Positions 40,982 to 45,910 of a stretch of DNA of 45,910 nucleotides are shown one piece after another (position 1 is the stretch's first letter; each line of letters starts with the position of its first letter). The position numbers and the translations under genes were made by a program. Under the pieces are notes generated by a model. It worked only from the letters and a program-made list of their open reading frames with translations, ran no database searches and had not been told where the DNA came from. This stretch comes from Bacteriovoracaceae bacterium (GTDB lineage: Bacteria; Bdellovibrionota; Bacteriovoracia; Bacteriovoracales; Bacteriovoracaceae): NCBI GenBank assembly GCA_017858255.1, contig JAFMBV010000021.1:1-45910 (forward strand). The letters run 5' to 3'.

Positions 40982-41413
40982 ATGTGTTTAATTTGTGATC
41001 GTATTCAATCTGCTAAGAATGGAACAAATTCTTATGTCATCAAGGAATTTAAACATTCTTTTTTTGTCATAGGAGATCATCAATACTTTAAAGGCTACTC
41101 CCAACTCATCTTGAAAGAACATGTTCAAGACATAACTGATCTTGATGAAAATATACAACGGGAGTATATGGAAGAGGTTTTCCAAGCAGGAAAGCTCTTA
41201 AAGAGAATTTTCAATCCAGTAAGAATTAACTATTCCTGTTTAGGTAACTTCGTACCTCATGTTCACTTTCACCTATTCCCACGTTATGACGAAGACCTTA
41301 AGCTAGATGAAACCAAGAACCCTTGGCATAATATGGATGAATTTAAGAAGTATACTCTAGGCGAAGAGGAGGCCAAAACATTGGCCAAAAAAATTGCTCT
41401 ATCAGGTAACTAG
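40982..41413 (+). CDS. HIT-family nucleotide hydrolase/transferase
   Basis: 143 residues. The histidine triad is HVHFHLFPR, with the usual N-terminal CLICDRI opening (probable zinc-binding cysteines) and the FVIGDHQYFKGYSQLILKEHV strand block. HIT proteins hydrolyse dinucleoside polyphosphates or AMP-lysine type substrates. The C-terminal ~40 residues are an acidic-helical extension. AGAGG precedes the ATG. It follows the regulator gene by 47 nt and may be co-transcribed. Confidence 0.85.
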   Translation: MCLICDRIQSAKNGTNSYVIKEFKHSFFVIGDHQYFKGYSQLILKEHVQDITDLDENIQREYMEEVFQAGKLLKRIFNPVRINYSCLGNFVPHVHFHLFPRYDEDLKLDETKNPWHNMDEFKKYTLGEEEAKTLAKKIALSGN

Positions 41414-41484
41414 CTATCCCCGACCGCAACACTCGGATTCGTTTTAAATTTCATCTTTATTTATCAGGATCCGATAAATGGTAA

Positions 41485-42060
41485 ATGAAAAGTATATTTA
41501 AAGCAGCTATGCTCACTCTTATCCTCTCAACCCAAAACATACACGCGGTTAATCCTGTTTTTTGCTGGCTTATGGATCTTCAGGGTTGCCCAGGTGTCGA
41601 AGTAGAGCAAGGCCGAGCACGTGGATTAAATAATAGCGGAGGAGCTGGAATTGGTGGTATCGGTGCAAAATCAGAAAAAGTGGAAAAGAGGACAATTATA
41701 ACTATTCCAGACCATAAGATGCGATCCATTATGAGATTCTTTGGTCTCGGCGGCACAAGGATAAATATTTCATATCAAGAAGATCAGCAAAGAGATTGTC
41801 TGCATCAAGACGACATTCTTCCAAATATGGAAAACCCTCTATTTGAATCAGGTAGTTTTAATGAATGCCTTCAGGCACTTGGCAATGACTTAAATGAACT
41901 TCCTAATGGAATTAATTTGAGAATTGTTCAATGTGAAGAAATCTTTTGTCGACCAACATTTATCCAAAAATTTCAATTATTTCTAGATGAAAATCCTAAA
42001 TATCAAGTTAGAGAAACGGAGAGGTTCCTAGGCTGTAGGCCAAATAGCGTTGATATTTAA
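41485..42060 (+). CDS. Secreted Cys-containing protein of unknown function
   Basis: 191 residues with a signal peptide (IFKAAMLTLILSTQNIHA). The mature part has a glycine-rich stretch (GLNNSGGAGIGGIGA), then a domain with about seven Cys (DCLHQDD, ECLQAL, VQCEEIFCRP, LGCRPN), so probably disulfide-bonded. No family recognised. The start at 41485 has no clear ribosome-binding site; AGGA at 41466 sits in the loop of a 7-bp hairpin (41459-41465 with 41473-41479). Confidence 0.6.
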   Translation: MKSIFKAAMLTLILSTQNIHAVNPVFCWLMDLQGCPGVEVEQGRARGLNNSGGAGIGGIGAKSEKVEKRTIITIPDHKMRSIMRFFGLGGTRINISYQEDQQRDCLHQDDILPNMENPLFESGSFNECLQALGNDLNELPNGINLRIVQCEEIFCRPTFIQKFQLFLDENPKYQVRETERFLGCRPNSVDI

Positions 42061-42246
42061 ACAAAAGCAATTCCTAATTATTCAAAATGAAGTCGATATT
42101 CGCATATAAATAGTTGAAGGATAATGTTTACCTTTAAGCTTTGTACCAGAGTGTCCCTGCCTACTTAGAAATAACAAAAGTATGATATTCTAGAGACGTA
42201 CGGAGCATTATAATTTCCATCATTTTTTTTTAATCCGTAATAGGCA

Positions 42247-42993
42247 ATGAGTTTAAAAATAATAAGTTATAACATTCACAAAGGGCTCAGTCCCAGCAAC
42301 TTAAACTTTAGTCTTGAGAAGATTAAATGTTTCCTTGAGGAAGAAGCTGCTGACATTGTCTTTCTACAAGAGGCCGTTGGTGAACATTCGGGAAAAAAGC
42401 ATATTATCCCAAACTTTGAAAGTAATAATCAAGTTGAATATTTAGCTGAAGGCCTTTATCCCTTTGCCATTTATGGTGCTAATAAGAACCATAAGCTAGG
42501 AAGTCACGGTAATGCGATCCTTAGTAAACTCCCTCTTAAAATTGTCGAAAACCATGATATAAGTCAACATCGCTTTGAATCACGGGGATTACTTCATGTA
42601 ACCTGCCAACTTCCAAACAGCGAACTACATTTATTAAATACTCACCTCAACCTTCTTGAAGTTCATCGTCAGAAACAAATCAAGTGGATTCATAATTATT
42701 TAGATAAAGAACTCCTTGAAAATCACTCCATCATACTCGCCGGCGACTTTAATGATTGGCGTAAGAAAATAATCCACTTTATCCATCAAGAGGGAGCGCT
42801 AAAGGAAGCCTTTGGTCACCCCCATGAGTCGTCACCAAACTCTTTTCCAAGCTTCCTTCCCACACTTTCATTAGATAGGATTTTTTATAAGAACTTAAAG
42901 CTAAAAGAGTCCCATCAGTATTCTGGAAAGAAGTTTACTAATATGAGCGACCACCTTCCCCTATTGGCACAATTTACGCTTGAGAAGAGATAG
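42247..42993 (+). CDS. Endonuclease/exonuclease/phosphatase-family protein (YbhP-like)
   Basis: 248 residues of the EEP fold, distinct from the ExoIII gene at 28 kb. Motifs: ISYNIHKGL, ADIVFLQEAVG (catalytic Glu), LNTHLNLLEVHRQKQI, LAGDFNDW (Asp/Asn) and MSDHLPLLAQF (Asp/His pair). The NIHKG opening is that of the phospholipid/inositol-phosphatase-like branch that includes E. coli YbhP, found beside cardiolipin synthase, rather than of DNA-repair ExoIII. Substrate unknown. The stop abuts the next ATG with zero gap (TAGATG), so the pair is coupled. Confidence 0.75.
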   Translation: MSLKIISYNIHKGLSPSNLNFSLEKIKCFLEEEAADIVFLQEAVGEHSGKKHIIPNFESNNQVEYLAEGLYPFAIYGANKNHKLGSHGNAILSKLPLKIVENHDISQHRFESRGLLHVTCQLPNSELHLLNTHLNLLEVHRQKQIKWIHNYLDKELLENHSIILAGDFNDWRKKIIHFIHQEGALKEAFGHPHESSPNSFPSFLPTLSLDRIFYKNLKLKESHQYSGKKFTNMSDHLPLLAQFTLEKR

Positions 42994-43686
42994 ATGAAAG
43001 AAGGCCCTATAAACTTACTTTTAATACCAGGTTTGGCAAAAGAAACTCATCATTGGGAACCATTCTCTCAAATGCTAGAAGAGCAAATCCCTCTTTCAAA
43101 AACTCATTTACTAGAAATCTCCAGTGTTAGCGAAAAAATAAATTTAGGAAGTTTCAAAAGCATTGAAAAATATACCAACGAACTTCGCGAAGAATGGCTT
43201 TACCTAAAAGACAAGCACCATGGGCCTTGGGTCATAATGTCGCTATCATTGGGAGGAATGATAGGTATGGATTGGTGCAATCGCTTTCCGCAAGACATGG
43301 CTTCTCTCATCCTCATCAATTCATCGGCCGGTAATTTATCACTTCCCTTACATCGTTTTAACTTAAAAGCGATGGGTCTGGTTCTTACGCATTTCTTTAA
43401 AGAGAGTGCGGAGCATCCTATAAATAAGAGCAGTTTTTTAAAACAAATATATGCTCTTACCAGCTTTAAAGGCCCCAATGAAATAAACTGCCCTATAAAG
43501 GTCTTGGCCTCCAAAAAAGATAATATTGTTAGCTACAAATGTTCTGAGGTCATCGCAAAGCGCTTCTCCACAAGAGCAACCTTACATAATGAGGCCGGCC
43601 ATAACCTCCCATTAGATGATCCCCAATGGTTAATAGATCAAGCTAAGATTTTTTTTAAAGCTAGTGATAACCATTTGTTCATCTAA
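42994..43686 (+). CDS. Alpha/beta hydrolase
   Basis: 230 residues. The fold markers are NLLLIPGLAKETHHWEPF, nucleophile elbow MSLSLGGMIG (Ser in SLSLGG), acid in ASKKDNIV and His in GHNLPLDDPQW. It resembles broad-specificity esterases of the AB hydrolase-1 family; substrate not predictable. It begins immediately after the EEP gene, so the two may act on the same compound, for instance a phosphate ester and an acyl ester of one lipid; that is a guess. Confidence 0.75.
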   Translation: MKEGPINLLLIPGLAKETHHWEPFSQMLEEQIPLSKTHLLEISSVSEKINLGSFKSIEKYTNELREEWLYLKDKHHGPWVIMSLSLGGMIGMDWCNRFPQDMASLILINSSAGNLSLPLHRFNLKAMGLVLTHFFKESAEHPINKSSFLKQIYALTSFKGPNEINCPIKVLASKKDNIVSYKCSEVIAKRFSTRATLHNEAGHNLPLDDPQWLIDQAKIFFKASDNHLFI

Positions 43687-43704
43687 AATGAACTAGGGTA
43701 TAAT
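43675..43704 (+). promoter_or_regulatory. Candidate promoter of the thioredoxin gene
   Basis: TTGTTC (43675-43680) and a perfect TATAAT (43699-43704) are separated by 18 bp. It lies at the end of the hydrolase gene; transcription would start near 43711, about 80 nt before the thioredoxin ATG. A second weaker extended -10 (TGTATAGT) lies at 43749-43756. Confidence 0.4.
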
Positions 43705-43793
43705 TTTCACGATCAAATTAATTCTGAAGTATTATCTTTATAAACTCTTGTATAGTGAAAATACGCGTTAAGTATTGTTGGGCCAAAATATCT

Positions 43794-44222
43794 ATGAATA
43801 AATTAAACAGTGAGAACTTTGAAAAAGTTGTAAATGATGAATCAGGACTATTCATCATCAAATTTTCTTCACCAACTTGTGGTCCTTGTAAAACAATGAT
43901 TCCAGTCTTTGAGGCGTTAACGGAAAAGAACCCTGAAATAAATATTTATGAAATTGACACTATGGAAAGCCCAGAATTGGCGAGCCATTTTGGTGTAAGA
44001 GGGGTTCCCTTCGTAACCTATTGCGAAAATCGAGAAGTTCTCTACAGTTTTACAGGAGTTACACCTCTCGGTAATCTTCAGTATGTTATCAATAATATAA
44101 ATGATCCCTATTTTCGTGAAAATGGGGAATTTCGTTCCGAGGAACCCAAAAAATCGCCCTGGTTTGCTCTTTCCATTATTGCCGTAATTCTCTTTTTTAT
44201 TACTGTTTATTTCTTGGTCTGA
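43794..44222 (+). CDS. Thioredoxin-fold protein with C-terminal membrane anchor
   Basis: 142 residues from the ATG at 43794; an upstream GTG at 43755 overlaps a promoter-like TATAGT and is less likely. The redox motif is CGPC in SPTCGPCKTMIPVF, and the cis-proline loop is GVRGVPF. Residues ~118-142 are a membrane helix (WFALSIIAVILFFITVYFLV) at the very C terminus, so it is tail-anchored with the catalytic domain in the cytosol. This topology is unusual for thioredoxins, which are normally soluble or N-anchored toward the periplasm. No clear ribosome-binding site. Confidence 0.75.
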   Translation: MNKLNSENFEKVVNDESGLFIIKFSSPTCGPCKTMIPVFEALTEKNPEINIYEIDTMESPELASHFGVRGVPFVTYCENREVLYSFTGVTPLGNLQYVINNINDPYFRENGEFRSEEPKKSPWFALSIIAVILFFITVYFLV

Positions 44223-44369
44223 CTCACCAAGGTATAAAGGATTCACAAAGAACCTAGTGCCCAGATTGGTTGCTAAGCACAATCATATTTTAACTTGAGC
44301 TGCGCCATACGCTCCTAGTTCCCTTGATGTTAATCCTAATGACAACAAGAGTACTAAAACGAGGATTTT

Positions 44370-44573
44370 ATGGAAGCAAGAGACTACGACTTCGAAGACC
44401 TTCAAGAAACCGAATACCCCTTAACTACTCTCGATAGTGATGATGGTGGTATCGGGGAACTTATGGATCTAATCGAAGATATTTACTCACATGCAGTTGG
44501 TCTATCTGAGCATGAAGTTTCAGATGTAATAGCTAACCTTAAAAGTCTCAAAAAGAAGCTATCAATTAATTAA
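44370..44573 (+). CDS. Small acidic protein of unknown function
   Basis: 67 residues, highly acidic in the first half (DYDFEDLQETEYPLTTLDSD), with a helical, basic end (VSDVIANLKSLKKKLSIN). GAGGA lies 6 nt before the ATG. No family recognised. It is isolated between the thioredoxin gene and the convergent lysozyme gene. Confidence 0.6.
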   Translation: MEARDYDFEDLQETEYPLTTLDSDDGGIGELMDLIEDIYSHAVGLSEHEVSDVIANLKSLKKKLSIN

Positions 44574-44584
44574 CTAGTGAATAT

Positions 44585-44616
44585 TAAAAAAGATAAGGCG
44601 AGCTACCGCCTCATCT
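44585..44616 (-). terminator. Rho-independent terminator of the lysozyme gene
   Basis: On the minus strand, arms 44607-44615 and 44592-44600 pair (GATGAGGCG/CGCCTTATC, one mismatch) with a 6-nt loop, followed by TTTTTT (44591-44586). It lies 16 nt after the stop of the GH25 gene. Confidence 0.75.
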
Positions 44617-44631
44617 CAAATGCTCTGTTGG

Positions 44632-45576
44632 TTAATCGTTATGCCACCTTGCACGAATATCATTTTTATTACCGAAGAAGACATTTACATCCATGTCAAA
44701 CCTAGTGCCCGGTACATTGTAGAGACAATTACCAGTAGTGTTGCAATTGATCTCACTTGAAAACTGCCAAAGAAAGTAGTTATTCCAAACGCCAAAAGGA
44801 AAGTCCGTAACATTTGACTTAAACCTGGCATACCAAAGTTTTGACTGTTGAAAGAGTGGATGTGCTGCGACACGAGAGTTTAAAAGCTTTGTCGTTGAAT
44901 GATTTGCGTAGACAACTGGAATTCGCCCAGTTTTTTCAAAGATATACTCCATAAAAGTAATGGCCTCACTAATAGGCATAAAAGTTCCATTAGTCGTATT
45001 TTCCAGGTCAAGAACCATTAGGGTATCCTCTTCGCCATTTATAAGACCCAAGAAAAGGTCAGCTTGTTTTATCGTATTTCCACGATAACCGAGGTGGTAG
45101 GCTCCCCATAGATAGCCTCGACTTTTAGCAATTGCTTTTCGAGATTGATATTTACTATCCACCCTTAGTCCAATACTTGATCGATGGATAACGCCGACCA
45201 TTTTTGTGTCTGACTTCATTAAATCCCAATTAATGCTATTACCTTCATATGCATCTATGACAATAGATGTATTACTTTTATTCCAAGGATTGAAAAAGGA
45301 CTCCTTATTCGTTTCCGTCGGTTCACCTTCTTTCGGTGCATCAGGAGGCGTTGTTGGTGGCGTGTCTGGTGGTGTTGTTGGTGGTGCATCCGGAGGTGTT
45401 TCATCACCTGGGTTATCCTCTTGCTCGCCCGGAATAGGTTGGTCATCAGACTGGCAATTTGCCTGTCCCACAGTGTTGTTGGCATTTGGTTCCTGACATT
45501 CTTGTTCATCAACACATGAAGAAGTTATCAGGAGTAAAAAAACGGATAAACTAATAGACAAAAACTTAGGCTTCAT
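44632..45576 (-). CDS. GH25-family lysozyme lipoprotein
   Basis: 314 residues from the ATG at 45576, chosen because GGAGGG lies 4 nt upstream; an ATG 30 nt earlier only lengthens the signal. The lipoprotein signal ends in LLITSSC (Cys21). A Pro/Thr/Asp-rich tether follows, then a GH25 (Chalaropsis-type muramidase) domain: VIDAYEGNSINWDLMK, VIHRSSIGLRVDSKY, YLWGAYHLGYR, catalytic LDLEN (DxE), PVVYANHS and LWQFSSE. It should cleave MurNAc-GlcNAc bonds in peptidoglycan from a lipid-anchored position. A role in wall remodelling or in digesting prey wall is plausible but inferred. Confidence 0.88.
   Translation of the reverse strand: MKPKFLSISLSVFLLLITSSCVDEQECQEPNANNTVGQANCQSDDQPIPGEQEDNPGDETPPDAPPTTPPDTPPTTPPDAPKEGEPTETNKESFFNPWNKSNTSIVIDAYEGNSINWDLMKSDTKMVGVIHRSSIGLRVDSKYQSRKAIAKSRGYLWGAYHLGYRGNTIKQADLFLGLINGEEDTLMVLDLENTTNGTFMPISEAITFMEYIFEKTGRIPVVYANHSTTKLLNSRVAAHPLFQQSKLWYARFKSNVTDFPFGVWNNYFLWQFSSEINCNTTGNCLYNVPGTRFDMDVNVFFGNKNDIRARWHND
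45334..45396 (-). repeat. Pro/Thr-rich tandem repeat in the lysozyme tether
   Basis: Encodes alternating PPDAPPTT and PPDTPPTT units between the lipobox and the GH25 domain. The DNA is a tandem array of GG(T/C)GG-type units, so copy number may vary between strains. It is probably an extended, protease-resistant tether. Confidence 0.7.
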
Positions 45577-45910
45577 TTTCCCTCCATGGATAAAAGCAGA
45601 CATCAACTAAATCTTGGTTGGTGCTAGATATATTGTCTCAAGCCTGGAAAAATTTAATCACCAGGAAAAAAGGGAGCTATCCCTGAAGCAATGATAAACA
45701 GAAGGCTTTGTTCACTTATGCTTTAAGTTACTGATAATTTATTAAATAGATTAAGAGAAACTTATCCATTGCACCCGCTCAATTAGATTCGACAAGGACG
45801 CTGAGTGCCCCTCCACAACAGACGTTTAGGGATTGACCTTTTTCATGATTAATGAATTTCTAAATTTAAACATAAGAAAATTGATTTTCATCATGACTTA
45901 AGATGTCCTT
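45577..45910. other. 334-nt upstream region of the lysozyme gene, no gene seen
   Basis: Contains the terminator-like hairpin at 45666-45684. On the minus strand the 45760-45825 part is more GC-rich and can fold (GCACTCA with TGAG/GTGC around a bulge). No ORF with a ribosome-binding site was seen. It may be a regulated leader for the lysozyme or hold a small RNA. Confidence 0.3.
45666..45684 (-). terminator. Terminator-like hairpin upstream of the lysozyme start
   Basis: On the minus strand AGGGA-TAGC-TCCCT (45684-45671) is followed by TTTTT (45670-45666). It lies 90 nt upstream of the GH25 ATG. The stem is only 5 bp, so it may be weak or conditional. Confidence 0.4.

Noticed and set aside
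41478-41501. 7-codon ORF whose ATG is better spaced from AGGA than that of the secreted protein
   Set aside because: Too short to claim; it may simply reflect the hairpin around 41459-41479.
45206-45496. Glycine/valine-rich plus-strand frame (GGVSGGVVGG type)
   Set aside because: It is the antisense reading of the Pro/Thr tether repeat in the lysozyme gene.
1-45910. CRISPR array, insertion sequence, tRNA or phage genes
   Set aside because: No direct-repeat arrays, transposase motifs, cloverleaf-like GGTTCGAATCC elements or phage structural genes were seen when reading the window by eye.

Overview
The window looks like a chromosomal segment of an AT-rich, Gram-negative, didermic bacterium. 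The best fit is a Bdellovibrionota member of the Bacteriovorax/Halobacteriovorax type. This is inference from several things together: a set of sphingolipid genes, many secreted or lipid-anchored proteases and hydrolases, MCE and RND lipid-transport machinery, PilZ and receiver-like signalling proteins, and an AT-rich sequence in which GGCC (usually G|GCC, alanine) is strikingly frequent. No rRNA, tRNA, CRISPR array, insertion sequence or phage gene was seen.

Layout. 1-4.3 kb: 3' part of a class II fructose-bisphosphate aldolase, a divergent JAMM/MPN-like protein whose ribosome-binding site lies inside a 12-bp hairpin, and aminopeptidase N. 4.4-5.2 kb: a PilZ protein. 5.3-12.6 kb: a lipid block. 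It holds an apparent three-gene ceramide operon (serine palmitoyltransferase, GNAT-type bacterial ceramide synthase, ceramide reductase), then an odd double-receiver protein, a PAP2 phosphatase, a fatty-acid 2-hydroxylase and a secreted START/SRPBCC lipid-binding protein. Together they could make, hydroxylate, trim and carry 2-hydroxy-ceramides. 12.9-14.3 kb: LysR regulator divergent from a c-type cytochrome lipoprotein. 14.3-19.9 kb: UDP-galactopyranose mutase, a large outer-membrane metalloprotease/propeller/barrel protein, a small secreted protein and a secreted protein with a clan CD (caspase-fold) His/Cys signature.

19.9-28.5 kb: a 47-codon ORF, an OsmC-YcaO fusion with a cupin-like partner, then RNA and DNA maintenance genes (dbpA, rlmF, rluF, an unknown protein, exodeoxyribonuclease III). 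28.6-31.7 kb: a looser stretch of small ORFs, one of them interrupted by an in-frame stop, with long non-coding gaps. 31.7-38.4 kb: 2Fe-2S ferredoxin, a giant RND/MMPL exporter with extra domains at both ends, and an MCE lipid-transport operon whose ATPase has lost most of its conserved motifs. 38.5-45.9 kb: secreted proteins of unknown role, a secreted zinc protease divergent from an HTH regulator, a HIT hydrolase, an EEP-family phosphohydrolase, an alpha/beta hydrolase, a membrane-anchored thioredoxin, a small acidic protein and a GH25 lysozyme lipoprotein on a Pro/Thr tether.

Regulation visible in the sequence: several genes without a Shine-Dalgarno have a -10-like hexamer ending exactly 6 nt before the start codon, which suggests leaderless mRNAs. 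Hairpins overlap ribosome-binding sites at three loci. Two mutually exclusive perfect hairpins precede the MCE operon, and a terminator-like hairpin precedes the lysozyme gene. All of these were found by eye, with no computation or database search.
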